Below are positions 51,933-61,799 of a stretch of 64,000 nt of DNA, in pieces. The notes below the pieces were generated by a model that saw nothing but the letters and a program-made list of their open reading frames with translations, made no database searches and had not been told where the DNA came from. Each line of letters opens with the position of its first letter. The first letter of the stretch is position 1. The stretch covers positions 1 to 64,000 of the forward strand of contig CAJUKU010000004.1 in the NCBI GenBank assembly GCA_910587425.1, read 5' to 3'. Source of the DNA: an uncultured Muribaculaceae bacterium. Its GTDB lineage: Bacteria; Bacteroidota; Bacteroidia; Bacteroidales; Muribaculaceae. The translations under genes were made by a program, and so were the position numbers.

Positions 51933-54488
51933 TCAGATCCAACGCGTGTAAGCGAAGTCCTGACGATGCGGAAGATTCGGGTTGATGGGGTAGAGACGGT
52001 ATCCAGTACGGAACACGCCTGCCTCACGGATCTTGTCATCGAGATGGAAGGTAAGCAGGTTGCCCTCTTCCTTGACGACCTTGAACGGACGCACCTCGAA
52101 GAGCTTCTCCACGCCATCCTCAATGCGGTAGACTACGCATTCGAGACCAAGATCACGACCGAGTCCGTTGGTATCGACAACAGCGGTTACATCGTAACGG
52201 TTGCCTGTCGACTCCTGTGCAGAGTTCTTTGACTCGAGGCTCACAACGTGTATGCCATCCCATGCAGCAACCACCTTCTCTTTCCATGCCACGATCTCGC
52301 GGGCAAGTGCATAATCGTTGGCGCAGAGAGCGTTGAAGCGCTTGTCCTCAGGAGCATAGAAGCGTGCGATATAATCGTCGATCATACGCTTCATGGTGAA
52401 GTGGGGGGCGATGTGACCGATAGAACCCTTGATGTACTGGATCCACTTGGGTGAATATCCCTTGGAGTTCTTCTCGAAGTACAGCGGAATGATCTCGTTC
52501 TCAAGCATCGAGTAGATCGTTGCTGCATCAAGCTTATCCTGCTGCGACTGATCGGTGAATGTGCGGCGATCGGTAAGAGCCCAGCCAGCTTTCTCATCAA
52601 AGCGGTAACCTTCGTACCACCATCCGTCGAGCACAGAGAAGTTGAGCACACCGTTCATCTCAGCCTTCTCGCCGGAAGTACCGGATGCTTCAAGAGGACG
52701 TGTCGGGGTGTTGAGCCAGATGTCGACACCGGTCACGAGACGTTTTGCAACAATCATGTTGTAATCCTCAAGGAAGATGATCTTGCCGAGGAACTGGGGC
52801 ATACGTGAGATCTCGAGGATGCGCTTGATCAGACCCTGACCGGCACCATCGGCAGGATGTGCCTTACCTGAGAACACGAACTGTACGGGGAACTGCTCGT
52901 TGTTGACAATCTTTGAAAGACGGTCGAGGTCGGTGAAGAGAAGGTGAGCACGCTTATATGTTGCGAAGCGACGTGCGAAACCGATGATGAGGGCGTTAGG
53001 ATTGATCTTGTCGACAATCTTCATGACTGCCGAAGGATCGCCCTGGTTTGCAAGCCATTTAGCTTTGAAATCGCGCTTTACGAAGTTGATGAACTTGTTC
53101 TTCATGCGCATGCGGAGATCCCAGATATCCTCATCGCTGACATTGAAAATGCCCTCCCAAGCCTTGGGATCGCTCTGATTTTCGAATACCTGCTCACCGA
53201 GATTGCGGCTGTAGAACTCCTTCCACTCAGAAGCTGCCCAGGTAGGCATGTGCACGCCATTGGTGACGTAACCTACATGGCTTTCCTCCCATGAGTACCC
53301 TTTCCAGATGCCAGCGAACATCTTCTTCGACACCTCGCCGTGAAGCCAGCTTACGCCATTAGCTTCCTGACAGGTGTTGAGCGCGAACACGCTCATCGAG
53401 AAGCGCTCGTTAGAGCCCGGATTCTCGCGACCCATGTTCATGAGGTCTTCCCAGCTGATACCGAGCTTAGCGGGGAACTCGTTCATGTACTTGCCGAAGA
53501 GACCTTCGTCGAAGTAGTCATGACCGGCGGGAACGGGAGTGTGGACAGTGTAGAGCGATGAGGAGCGTACGACCTCAAGAGCGGTGTTGAAATCGAGGTG
53601 CTTCTCCTGAACGTAATCAACCAAACGCTGTAGGTTGAGAAGAGCGGCATGTCCCTCGTTGCAGTGGTAGAGGTCGGAGTTGATACCGAGCTTCTTGAGC
53701 ATGAGCACACCGCCGATGCCGAGCAGATACTCCTGCTTGATACGGTTCTCCCAGTCACCACCGTAGAGCTGATGGGTGATAGGACGATCCCACTCGCTGT
53801 TGAGGTCGAAGTCGGTGTCCATCAGATAGAGGTTCATGCGGCCGACATTGACACGCCAGATATGCGAGTAGATGATACGACCGGGGAACGGAACCTCAAG
53901 AATCATCGGGTTGCCATCCTTGTCGCAGACCTGCTCGATGGGGAGCTGGTTGAAGTTCTGGGGCTCGTAGTTGGCGATCTGCTGCCCGTCGACACTGAGT
54001 GTCTGTGTGAAGTAACCGTAACGGTAGAGGAAGCCTACAGCAGTCATGTTGACACGGCTGTCAGAAGCCTCCTTGATATAGTCGCCCGCGAGCACGCCGA
54101 GACCGCCGGAATATATCTTCAGGCAGTTGCAGAGTCCGTACTCCATGGAGAAATAGCTCACAGAGGGGACATCCTTGCGCATGGGCTTTGACATATAGTC
54201 CTTGAAATGCGCGTAAACGCTGTCGATGCGCGCCATCATTTCGGCATCCTTGCCAATCTCGGCAAGACGCTCGGTGGAGAGGCGCTGCAGGAGCATCACC
54301 GGATTCTCACCGGTAGCGCGCCAGAGGTCAGGATCAATGTCGCGGAAAAGGTTTTTTGCATCGCTGTTCCAAACCCACCAGAGGTTTTTAGCGACCTCTT
54401 CCAGTGGCTTCAGCTTTGCAGGAAGCTCAGTGGTGACTGTCGAGTCGCGCCATACCGGCGAGTTTGTGTTGCTTACTTGGATTTTCAT
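51933..54488 (-). CDS. glgP: Alpha-glucan (glycogen/maltodextrin) phosphorylase
   Basis: An 851-aa enzyme of the alpha-glucan phosphorylase family, with an N-terminal DUF3417-like region (about 1-115) and the GT35 core. The PLP site has EASGTSGEKA, with the Lys in place, and FSMEYGLCNCLKIYSGGLG marks the N-terminal half. It releases glucose 1-phosphate from stored polysaccharide. The gene lies 84 bases after the glycogen synthase gene, so synthesis and breakdown are clustered. Confidence 0.94.
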   Translation of the reverse strand: MKIQVSNTNSPVWRDSTVTTELPAKLKPLEEVAKNLWWVWNSDAKNLFRDIDPDLWRATGENPVMLLQRLSTERLAEIGKDAEMMARIDSVYAHFKDYMSKPMRKDVPSVSYFSMEYGLCNCLKIYSGGLGVLAGDYIKEASDSRVNMTAVGFLYRYGYFTQTLSVDGQQIANYEPQNFNQLPIEQVCDKDGNPMILEVPFPGRIIYSHIWRVNVGRMNLYLMDTDFDLNSEWDRPITHQLYGGDWENRIKQEYLLGIGGVLMLKKLGINSDLYHCNEGHAALLNLQRLVDYVQEKHLDFNTALEVVRSSSLYTVHTPVPAGHDYFDEGLFGKYMNEFPAKLGISWEDLMNMGRENPGSNERFSMSVFALNTCQEANGVSWLHGEVSKKMFAGIWKGYSWEESHVGYVTNGVHMPTWAASEWKEFYSRNLGEQVFENQSDPKAWEGIFNVSDEDIWDLRMRMKNKFINFVKRDFKAKWLANQGDPSAVMKIVDKINPNALIIGFARRFATYKRAHLLFTDLDRLSKIVNNEQFPVQFVFSGKAHPADGAGQGLIKRILEISRMPQFLGKIIFLEDYNMIVAKRLVTGVDIWLNTPTRPLEASGTSGEKAEMNGVLNFSVLDGWWYEGYRFDEKAGWALTDRRTFTDQSQQDKLDAATIYSMLENEIIPLYFEKNSKGYSPKWIQYIKGSIGHIAPHFTMKRMIDDYIARFYAPEDKRFNALCANDYALAREIVAWKEKVVAAWDGIHVVSLESKNSAQESTGNRYDVTAVVDTNGLGRDLGLECVVYRIEDGVEKLFEVRPFKVVKEEGNLLTFHLDDKIREAGVFRTGYRLYPINPNLPHRQDFAYTRWI

Positions 54489-54572
54489 AAATCGAGTATA
54501 AAATGAGGATTTTGTCTATTTTTCAAAATGGGAGAGAGAATGTGACTTCATTGCTGTCGGGCTCAGAGAGTT

Positions 54573-56237
54573 TCAGATGCGGTTGTTACGACGGCCGATA
54601 GCTATCTCGAACGCCTCGACATAGTATGTGATGAAGTAACTCCAAGCCGCACGCTGTGCCGTAGCCATTGCAGCCGCCGATATGCGGGCTTTCTCCTCCT
54701 CGCCGCAGTCGTTGAGGAAGTGAAGCGAGCGGGCTATGTTGCCGACGGTCTCATCATAGTTGTAGTCGCCGCGTCCGATCACAGCCACACCGCAGGAGTC
54801 GAACTGGTTGTCGGTGGTGTCGAGGATCCATTGTCCGAATCCGGAGAGCGAGGTCGTGATAGTGGGGACACCGAAAGCTATGCTCTCAAGCGGAGTGTAA
54901 CCCCACGGCTCATAATATGAGGGGAATACCGTAGCATCCATTCCTATAAGGAGATCATAGTAGGCGGCGTTGAATATACCGTCAGTACCATTAAGATAAC
55001 AAGGTACATAAATGACGTTGACACGGCTTGAGCCATCGTTTGCGAAACCTATGGAATGTATGTGACCGATTACAGGATCACTATCGGGATTGTTGAGCCA
55101 GTGCGTTATTACCGGATCATCAAGGCGGTGCGCATCGCAGGGATTGCTTTCAAGCGCCTTTGCGAGATCGGCACGTGCTTCGCGCGACCATGCCGGCACC
55201 ATCACGAATGCCACGACCTCACGTGCGGGGTTTCTACGTGCGAGTTCAGCCAGCGCATCAAGATATACATCTATGCCTTTGTTGCGGTATTCGCAACGTC
55301 CGGAAGTTGCTATGAGCATTGCATGGTCGGCTATATCACGTCCGGTAAGAGCTTCCGCCACATCAAGCAAACGTGCGCGAGCCTCCCGGCGAGCTGCGGC
55401 AAAGTGTGCCTTAGCCGGCACAAAGTTGCGTTCGAAGCCATTGGGAGTCACCACATCGGGACGGAGTTCGAGCAACTGTTCGCACTCCACCGCTGTCACC
55501 TCGCTTACAGTCGTGAAACAATCGGCATTGTGAGCGGCGGCTTTCTCCAGAGAGTGCTTCGCCTCCATGTTGAGCTCACGAGCCATCTGGTCGCCGTTGT
55601 AGTTGTTCAACTGACCGTACAGGGGCTTGCCGTTACCGCAGATGCTGCGTCCGATACTGGTGGCATGGGTTGTGAATATCGTAGCTACCTGTGGGAGTTT
55701 CCATTTCACATAGAGCAGCCCCATACCGGTAGTCCACTCATCAAAATGTGCTATCACGTTTTTACCGGATCCCGGAGTCACCTTGTAATACCGGCAAAGG
55801 CTTTCGATCACCAGTCCGGCAGCGTGTGAAAAGGCGCATGCCTCACCGTAATCTCCGTAGGCATGCAGCGAATCTACTCCGTAGCGGTTCCACATCTCGC
55901 CAAACAATGCGTCGTTCTGAGCATACATGGCGTCAAATTTCACCAGGACAACCAGTGGATTGCCGGGTACGTCCCACCGCCCTACTCTTACGCTTACGCC
56001 TTCGGGCAACCCTGTATCAGCTTTCCAAGCTTTCAGCAACGAGGCTGACTCCTTAAAATAAGGTGAGGGATTTTCGGCGTTCCATACGTCGGGACCGATG
56101 AAAATCACCTTATCCTTATAGAGTTTCTGCAACGTCTTGGCTTTGGTGGACAGCACGGTGTATATGCCACCGATCTTATTGCACACCTCCCAGCTCGTCT
56201 CAAAGAGCAGGTCGAGAGCCATTGTTGTATTTTCCAT
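54573..56237 (-). CDS. Glycogen synthase (GT3-like, eukaryotic-type)
   Basis: A 554-aa enzyme with the GT3 features FETSWEVCNKIGGIYTVLSTKA at the N-terminus and PSYYEPWGYTPLESIAFGVPTITTSLSGFG near 440, plus GxxxxRN-type loops. It adds glucose from UDP- or ADP-glucose to a growing alpha-1,4-glucan. It differs from GlgA. The start could be 56222 (MALDLLF) instead of 56237. A promoter lies at 56269-56300. Confidence 0.9.
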   Translation of the reverse strand: MENTTMALDLLFETSWEVCNKIGGIYTVLSTKAKTLQKLYKDKVIFIGPDVWNAENPSPYFKESASLLKAWKADTGLPEGVSVRVGRWDVPGNPLVVLVKFDAMYAQNDALFGEMWNRYGVDSLHAYGDYGEACAFSHAAGLVIESLCRYYKVTPGSGKNVIAHFDEWTTGMGLLYVKWKLPQVATIFTTHATSIGRSICGNGKPLYGQLNNYNGDQMARELNMEAKHSLEKAAAHNADCFTTVSEVTAVECEQLLELRPDVVTPNGFERNFVPAKAHFAAARREARARLLDVAEALTGRDIADHAMLIATSGRCEYRNKGIDVYLDALAELARRNPAREVVAFVMVPAWSREARADLAKALESNPCDAHRLDDPVITHWLNNPDSDPVIGHIHSIGFANDGSSRVNVIYVPCYLNGTDGIFNAAYYDLLIGMDATVFPSYYEPWGYTPLESIAFGVPTITTSLSGFGQWILDTTDNQFDSCGVAVIGRGDYNYDETVGNIARSLHFLNDCGEEEKARISAAAMATAQRAAWSYFITYYVEAFEIAIGRRNNRI

Positions 56238-56268
56238 GAATTGGGTTATCGTTACTGTTTCAAAGGCG

Positions 56269-56300
56269 CAAAGGTACTAATTATTATCCGAATCCACAAC
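56269..56300 (-). promoter_or_regulatory. Promoter for the glycogen synthase-phosphorylase pair
   Basis: Minus strand: GTTG (56297-56300), 20 bases, TACCTTTG (56269-56276). The -33 element differs from TTTG by one base. The start codon is 31 bases downstream. Confidence 0.6.
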
Positions 56301-56471
56301 AATACAACCGAAATGTGCCTCATTTAGATACGCCGGGAGTGGCGTGCGGAACGGCATGGAAGTAAAAAAGAGAGTCACTCTCACGAGCGCCTCTCTCTCC
56401 ATTCATCACATTATGCTTATTAGTGCTGTATATCGTAAAGATGAAACATTCCTATTATATATATGTCAGAA

Positions 56472-57056
56472 TCAATAACGGGAACCGACGATATCCCAGT
56501 CAACGATATCCCAGAGCTGTTTCAACGCATCTGCCCGTCGATTCTGATAGTCAAGATAGTATGCGTGCTCCCACACATCGAATGTCAGCAGCGGCGTGAG
56601 TCCGTCGGTCAGCGGGTTGCCGGCATTCGGTCCTTGCGTAATAAAGAGCTTGCCGTCATTATCCTTGGAGAGCCAGACCCATCCGGAACCAAACAGTGTC
56701 ACGCCTGCCTGAACAAACTCCTCCTTGAACTTATCGAACGATCCGAATTGCTCATCAATAGCCTTGCGCAGTTCACCATGAGGCTCACCGCCGCCCTCAG
56801 GCGAGAAGGTAAAGAAATAGAATATATGGTTCCATGCCTGCGACGCATTGTTGAACAATGCTCCAGTTGAGGTGCGTATTATATCCTCAAGCTCCATATC
56901 GGCATACTCTGTATTCTCGATCAACTTGTTAAGATTGTCGATATATGCCTTCTCATGCTTGCCGTAATGGAAATCGACAGTCTCCTGCGAAATCGCGGGG
57001 GCAAGCGCATCAGGTGCGTATGGAAGTTTGGGTTGTGTATAGGTAGGAAGTGTCAT
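56472..57056 (-). CDS. sodB: Superoxide dismutase [Fe/Mn]
   Basis: A 194-aa enzyme with all four metal ligands: His30, His77, Asp160 and His164 (DVWEHAYY). The AWNHIFYFF sequence is that of the Fe-type; Bacteroidales enzymes of this kind are often cambialistic. ATG 57056 is chosen because the extension upstream has a poor codon pattern. It detoxifies superoxide during oxygen exposure. Neighbours are not functionally related. Confidence 0.95.
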   Translation of the reverse strand: MTLPTYTQPKLPYAPDALAPAISQETVDFHYGKHEKAYIDNLNKLIENTEYADMELEDIIRTSTGALFNNASQAWNHIFYFFTFSPEGGGEPHGELRKAIDEQFGSFDKFKEEFVQAGVTLFGSGWVWLSKDNDGKLFITQGPNAGNPLTDGLTPLLTFDVWEHAYYLDYQNRRADALKQLWDIVDWDIVGSRY

Positions 57057-57180
57057 ACAGTTTATGTTTTTATTGTTGTTCGATGATAGAACAACCGCAT
57101 GTCTCCAAAAGTTCAACTACATACAAATTAAATAACGCTAAGTCCTAAGCACTGTTTATTCAGACAGACATCATGCTGCA

Positions 57181-58185
57181 TCAGTGGTTAGATAGCCATT
57201 TAAACACATACCTGTATAGCGCCGTCCGCACCGGACGTGACGAAAGGAATAGATCGTGCATTCCGCCCTCGACCCGCACTAATGTCACGTGCCTGCCGAG
57301 ACGTGTGCCTATTCTCACAATGTCATTCACATCAAGCACGGCATCACGATACTGCGCATCCTCGGTCCAGTCATCGCCATAATAGCTTGCTGTGGAACAC
57401 ATCAGGAGCACCGGTATCCGGATTTCCATCTGGTGAGAGTCAATAAACCGCTGTGCACGGTCAATAGCCCGCACCCAACCGGCTGTGACATCGGGTGAGC
57501 GGTGCATTTTCCACGCACGGTTGTAATTCCATTCCCCATGAAAAAGCGAATCAAGGCTTTGACCATAGACAGTACCGTCGCCCTGACTTATCTTCATCTC
57601 CGGAAATACCGCTCCTATTGCGGAAACCACAGGCACAAGCCACTCGATACGACCGAGATTCCAATCAAGAAACGGACTGTTGAGAATCATCTGCCTTACC
57701 GGTGCGTCGGGATGCTTCAACATATAATATGTGGCGATAAGTCCGCCGGTAGAGTGTCCCATAAGGGTGATGTCGGTCAATCCCGTATGCTGCATCACCG
57801 TCAATGCCGAGTCAATATCCGGGAAATATTCATCGAGACTGCGCACGTCAAACGGACGCTGTCCGGGAATGATCGATCTGCCGTAGCGACGCAGATCAAC
57901 GGCATAGAAATTGTAGCCTTGGGATACGAACTTCTCCGCCATCTCCTTCTGGAAGAAATAGTCGTTAAAACCGTGTATGTAAAGGATTCCACGCTTTGAG
58001 CCGGCGGTAGTGGCAGTATCGCGCATGATCGTGCATCGTTCAGCCCCGAATCGGTCGGAGGGTTGGGTAACATAGCGCATCTGGAAATCCGCGCCGAGCG
58101 AATCGGGCAACCAGGTCTGTGCGATTGCCGGCATAGAGCAGATACATGCTGCGGCAAGAATAATGATGTGATTGATCAGTCGCAT
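57181..58185 (-). CDS. Secreted alpha/beta hydrolase (serine aminopeptidase S33-like)
   Basis: A 334-aa protein with a signal peptide (1-22, ending AIAQ) and an alpha/beta hydrolase fold. The nucleophile elbow is GHSTGG (Ser145), with YIHGFNDYFF and VDLRRYGRS before it. It resembles the monoglyceride lipase/serine aminopeptidase group. Substrate unknown. The ATG at 58185 is used because it gives the signal peptide; an upstream start (58260) overlaps the divergent promoter. Confidence 0.85.
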   Translation of the reverse strand: MRLINHIIILAAACICSMPAIAQTWLPDSLGADFQMRYVTQPSDRFGAERCTIMRDTATTAGSKRGILYIHGFNDYFFQKEMAEKFVSQGYNFYAVDLRRYGRSIIPGQRPFDVRSLDEYFPDIDSALTVMQHTGLTDITLMGHSTGGLIATYYMLKHPDAPVRQMILNSPFLDWNLGRIEWLVPVVSAIGAVFPEMKISQGDGTVYGQSLDSLFHGEWNYNRAWKMHRSPDVTAGWVRAIDRAQRFIDSHQMEIRIPVLLMCSTASYYGDDWTEDAQYRDAVLDVNDIVRIGTRLGRHVTLVRVEGGMHDLFLSSRPVRTALYRYVFKWLSNH

Positions 58186-58253
58186 AAAGCTGCTGTTAAG
58201 AGTGTTTTTATATGTTAACGCCGGAAACTGCGATTTAGTTTGAATGGGAAATA

Positions 58254-58285
58254 TTTGCATGGTTCAATGTTATGCGCTAATTTTG
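58254..58285 (+). promoter_or_regulatory. Promoter for the small acidic protein and agmatine genes
   Basis: TTTG (58254-58257), exactly 20 bases, TAATTTTG (58278-58285). Transcription would start near 58292. A start codon upstream of this point (58244) would not be transcribed, which supports the ATG at 58361. Confidence 0.72.
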
Positions 58286-58360
58286 ACCGCGGAAACGCAC
58301 CGCCAGGCAACATACCATAACTCTCTCAATATCCATGATCAAAACATCCGCAATAAGGAT

Positions 58361-58603
58361 ATGAACGACATTGTAGCTATTTTCAACAACTTTCTGACAC
58401 AGTACGGCAGCGTTGACATTGCCGAGGCTGAATTCAAAAAGATGCTTCATGAGGATGATGAGCTCCACACCCTCTACCGTGACTGGTGTCACGAGGTAGG
58501 CAGTACGGAAAAGACAGGATTTGCCGATTATGCAGAGGAATACCTTGACCGACAGGACGATGTCTGGGAAGCGCTGAACGATTATGATGATGACCGCTTC
58601 TGA
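58361..58603 (+). CDS. Small acidic hypothetical protein (80 aa)
   Basis: A soluble, very acidic helical protein (MNDIVAIFNNFLTQYGS then EAEFKKMLHEDDELHTLYRDW, ending EALNDYDDDRF). No family is recognised. Its frame overlaps the agmatine deiminase start by 20 bases, so it is translationally linked to that operon. A regulatory or partner role is possible but not shown. Confidence 0.7.
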   Translation: MNDIVAIFNNFLTQYGSVDIAEAEFKKMLHEDDELHTLYRDWCHEVGSTEKTGFADYAEEYLDRQDDVWEALNDYDDDRF

Positions 58604-59633
58604 AACGACACACCGATATATGCCTGCGGAGTGGGAAATGCCCTCCGCAGTATTGCTATCCATGCCGCATGGAGGTACTGACTGGGCAGATATGCTGCAG
58701 GAAGTTACCGAATGCTACCGAAAAATAGTTGCCGCACTCGTGCGTCACAAAGTGCCGGTCATAATCGCGGCACCCGATACAGATAGTGCTCGTAAGGCGC
58801 TTTCCGGCATTCCGGACAGCCTCATGACCTTTTTCACGGTGCAGACTAATGACACGTGGACACGTGACTACGGCCCAATAGCCGTAAGCGAAAATGGCGA
58901 TATACGCATGCTGGATTTTAAATTCAACGGATGGGGACTGAAATTCGCGGCTTGCCATGATAACCTCGTCACGCGCCACATGGTAGAATCAGGTATAATC
59001 ACCGCTCCAACCGAGAATCATCTAAGCTTCGTGCTCGAAGGAGGCTCTATAGAATCCGACGGACGCGGCACGATTATGACAACATCGCATTGTCTTCTCT
59101 CACCCAACCGGAACGGGGCGATGAGTCCCGGAGAGATAACCGATTATCTGAAGAAAACGCTTGGCGCGGAGCGCGTGCTTTGGCTTTCAAAAGGCGCTCT
59201 TATGGGTGATGACACCGACAGCCATATCGACACACTTGCACGCCTGGCACCACACGACACCATAATATATACAGGTTGCGACGACGAGTCGGATCCTCAT
59301 TATGAGGAACTGAATGAGATGGAAAAGGGAATACAGAAATTCCGCACCGCCGACGGCGCACCTTACAATCTTATACGGCTTCCGTTGCCCGATGCAAGAT
59401 ATGATGAGGACGGCAACCGTCTGCCAGCCACATATGCTAACTATCTCGTTCTTCCGGAGGTCGTGCTCATGCCCTCATACGGCAATGAATTGAAAGACCG
59501 TACTGCCGCCGGAATGCTGCAGATGGTATTTGATAAAGATGTGGAGTGCATAGATTGCAACTCGCTAATAAAGCAGCACGGATCACTGCACTGCGCGACG
59601 ATGCAGATACCGCGCGAGGCGTTGTGCATCTGA
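58584..59633 (+). CDS. aguA: Agmatine deiminase
   Basis: A 349-aa peptidyl-arginine-deiminase-family enzyme that turns agmatine into N-carbamoylputrescine and ammonia. It has the N-terminal MPAEWEMPSAVLLSMPHGG, the NDTWTRDYGPI and VLEGGSIESDGRG motifs, and the catalytic Cys337 in SLHCATMQIP. The next gene completes the pathway to putrescine. The start has three adjacent ATGs (58584, 58587, 58590). Confidence 0.94.
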   Translation: MMMTASETTHRYMPAEWEMPSAVLLSMPHGGTDWADMLQEVTECYRKIVAALVRHKVPVIIAAPDTDSARKALSGIPDSLMTFFTVQTNDTWTRDYGPIAVSENGDIRMLDFKFNGWGLKFAACHDNLVTRHMVESGIITAPTENHLSFVLEGGSIESDGRGTIMTTSHCLLSPNRNGAMSPGEITDYLKKTLGAERVLWLSKGALMGDDTDSHIDTLARLAPHDTIIYTGCDDESDPHYEELNEMEKGIQKFRTADGAPYNLIRLPLPDARYDEDGNRLPATYANYLVLPEVVLMPSYGNELKDRTAAGMLQMVFDKDVECIDCNSLIKQHGSLHCATMQIPREALCI

Positions 59634-59679
59634 CCTACCCGCCAGCCCCCTGTCATAAAAACCGCCATAAATTGAAAAA

Positions 59680-60567
59680 ATGATGGATAATCTACCCGTA
59701 GGAATAATACAGCAGAAGAAGACTGCCGATACCGCCGACAACCGCTGCCGCCTCGCAGAAGCAGCGCGCCGACTTGCCGACAAAGGCGCCAAGCTTATAG
59801 TCAATCAGGAATTGCATGACTCGCTATATTTCTGCCAGACTGAATCGACCGACAATTTCAATCTCGCATGTCCGTTGACATCTGATGCCACAGAGTTCTA
59901 CAGTTCGCTTGCACGCGAACTTGGTGTGGTACTGGTGACGTCACTGTTTGAACGTCGTGCAGCCGGACTGTACCACAACACCTCGGTTGTTTTTGATGCT
60001 GACGGATCGGAGGCGGGCAGATACCGGAAGATGCATATTCCGGATGATCCCGCCTACTATGAGAAGTTCTATTTTACCCCCGGTGACCTCGGGTTCAAAC
60101 CGATCGATACATCCGTCGGGCGTCTCGGAGTGCTTGTATGCTGGGATCAATGGTATCCGGAAGCAGCACGTCTTATGGCTCTTCAGGGAGCCGACATGCT
60201 AATATATCCGACAGCAATTGGCTGGGAGTCGACAGATACCGAGGATGAAAAAGCACGTCAGCGTGAGGCGTGGATCACGGTACAGCGAGGTCATGCCGTG
60301 GCTAACGGACTGCCTGTTGTGACAGTCAACCGTACCGGTTATGAAGCGGATCCGTCAGGAGCCACCGGAGGCATTCAGTTCTGGGGCAGCAGTTTTGTAG
60401 CGGGTCCGCAGGGGGAACTTCTGCACCTCTCCCCTTCAGACTCGGAAGACGAGGCTATAATAAACATTGACATGCGGAGAAGCGAGCATGTGCGCCGCTG
60501 GTGGCCGTTCCTGCGCGACCGTCGGATTGATGCATACGGCGATCTGACGCGCCGTTTCATAGACTGA
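59680..60567 (+). CDS. aguB: N-carbamoylputrescine amidohydrolase
   Basis: A 295-aa nitrilase-superfamily enzyme with the Glu-Lys-Cys triad: Glu44 in VNQELHD, Lys117 in RKMHIPDD and Cys154 in LVCWDQWYPEAAR. It hydrolyses N-carbamoylputrescine to putrescine, CO2 and ammonia. It follows aguA by 46 bases; together they give a decarboxylase-free agmatine-to-putrescine route. Confidence 0.95.
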   Translation: MMDNLPVGIIQQKKTADTADNRCRLAEAARRLADKGAKLIVNQELHDSLYFCQTESTDNFNLACPLTSDATEFYSSLARELGVVLVTSLFERRAAGLYHNTSVVFDADGSEAGRYRKMHIPDDPAYYEKFYFTPGDLGFKPIDTSVGRLGVLVCWDQWYPEAARLMALQGADMLIYPTAIGWESTDTEDEKARQREAWITVQRGHAVANGLPVVTVNRTGYEADPSGATGGIQFWGSSFVAGPQGELLHLSPSDSEDEAIINIDMRRSEHVRRWWPFLRDRRIDAYGDLTRRFID

Positions 60568-60591
60568 TTCCCTTCAATAAAATACAAAAAG

Positions 60592-60624
60592 ATGGCGGTG
60601 CAATCAACAGGACTGCGCCGCCAT
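60592..60624. terminator. Bidirectional terminator between aguB and lysA
   Basis: ATGGCGGTGCA (60592-60602) pairs with TGCGCCGCCAT (60614-60624) with one wobble, and A-run and T-rich flanks on the two sides. It separates convergent aguB and lysA. Confidence 0.75.
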
Positions 60625-60644
60625 TATTTTGTATGTATAGGGCA

Positions 60645-61799
60645 TCAATCAGAACAGAGAGAGCCTGGAAGCTGGCGCAGGTTGTAGCGTGAAGCCATAA
60701 CCTCACCGTATGCGCCCGCAGAGCGAAGCGCCAACAGATCGCCACGTCGCACTTCCGGCAGGTGTTCATCCTTGCCAAACACGTCGCTTGATTCACAAAT
60801 CGGGCCCACGACATCGTAGTCAAGCACCGGAGCACCTGTAGCCGCCGTGATATTCTCCATATTATGGTGTGCCTGGTAAAGCGCAGGACGTATCAGGTCG
60901 GTCATGCCGGCATCGACAATAGCGAATCGACGCTCAACACCTTTCTTGACGTAAATAACGCGGGTGATCAATGAACCGCACTGCGCCACTATGGCACGTC
61001 CGAGTTCAAAGTGCAGCTCCTGTCCGGGACGCAGACGCAGCCGACGGTGAAAAATGTCGAAGTAGCTCTTGAAATCTGGCACGGGATGCGCGTCGGGATC
61101 ATCATAGTCGATACCCAGTCCTCCGCCAACATTGATTGTGGCGAAGTGTATTCCACGACTCTCATACTCATCCTGAATGGCGTTTATCCGGTCGCAAAGC
61201 AGACCGAAAGGCGCGAAATCGGTGATCTGCGAACCTATATGGAAATGCAGCCCGCGGAAGTCGATCACATCGCTCGATATGGCTCTGTCGATCAACGGCG
61301 CAAGCATCTGCATCGATACGCCGAACTTATTCTCTGCAAGACCGGTAGTGATGTAGTGGTGCGTATGGGCGTCAATCTCAGGGTTGACACGGAATGCTAC
61401 GGGAGCCTTGACATTCAACCGGCGGGCTATATCCTCGATAACCTCAAACTCAGCCTCGCTCTCGACATTGAAACAGGCTATGCCGGCGCGGAGCGCAGCC
61501 TCTATCTCTGCATCTGTCTTTCCAACGCCGGCAAACACTATCTTTCCGGCACTAAAGCCGTTGAGAAGTGCAGCCTCAACCTCTCCTCCGCTCACAGCAT
61601 CGACACCGAGTCCGGCACGCGCTATACGCTGAATCACCGCCGGATTGGCATTCGCTTTCATTGCATAGTGCACCTTGAATCCGGGATAGCCCGAAGCCTC
61701 TGTCACAGCGCGGAGGGTGCGGTCAAGCAAATCGAGATCGTAATAATAAAACGGAGTGGACTGACCGCGGAACCGCTCTATCGGAAACTGCATGCTCAT
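60645..61799 (-). CDS. lysA: Diaminopimelate decarboxylase
   Basis: A 384-aa PLP enzyme (TIM barrel plus beta domain) that makes lysine from meso-diaminopimelate. Lys48 in VHYAMKANANP binds PLP. The substrate region GPICESSDVFGKDEHLP carries the catalytic Cys. Its ATG overlaps the lysC stop by four bases, so lysC-lysA form one operon. ATG at 61793 is an alternative start. Confidence 0.96.
   Translation of the reverse strand: MSMQFPIERFRGQSTPFYYYDLDLLDRTLRAVTEASGYPGFKVHYAMKANANPAVIQRIARAGLGVDAVSGGEVEAALLNGFSAGKIVFAGVGKTDAEIEAALRAGIACFNVESEAEFEVIEDIARRLNVKAPVAFRVNPEIDAHTHHYITTGLAENKFGVSMQMLAPLIDRAISSDVIDFRGLHFHIGSQITDFAPFGLLCDRINAIQDEYESRGIHFATINVGGGLGIDYDDPDAHPVPDFKSYFDIFHRRLRLRPGQELHFELGRAIVAQCGSLITRVIYVKKGVERRFAIVDAGMTDLIRPALYQAHHNMENITAATGAPVLDYDVVGPICESSDVFGKDEHLPEVRRGDLLALRSAGAYGEVMASRYNLRQLPGSLCSD

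Noticed and set aside
58244..58360. Earlier start for the small acidic protein
   Set aside because: The stretch contains the TTTG-20-TAATTTTG promoter and gives an unconvincing N-terminal extension; ATG 58361 is used.
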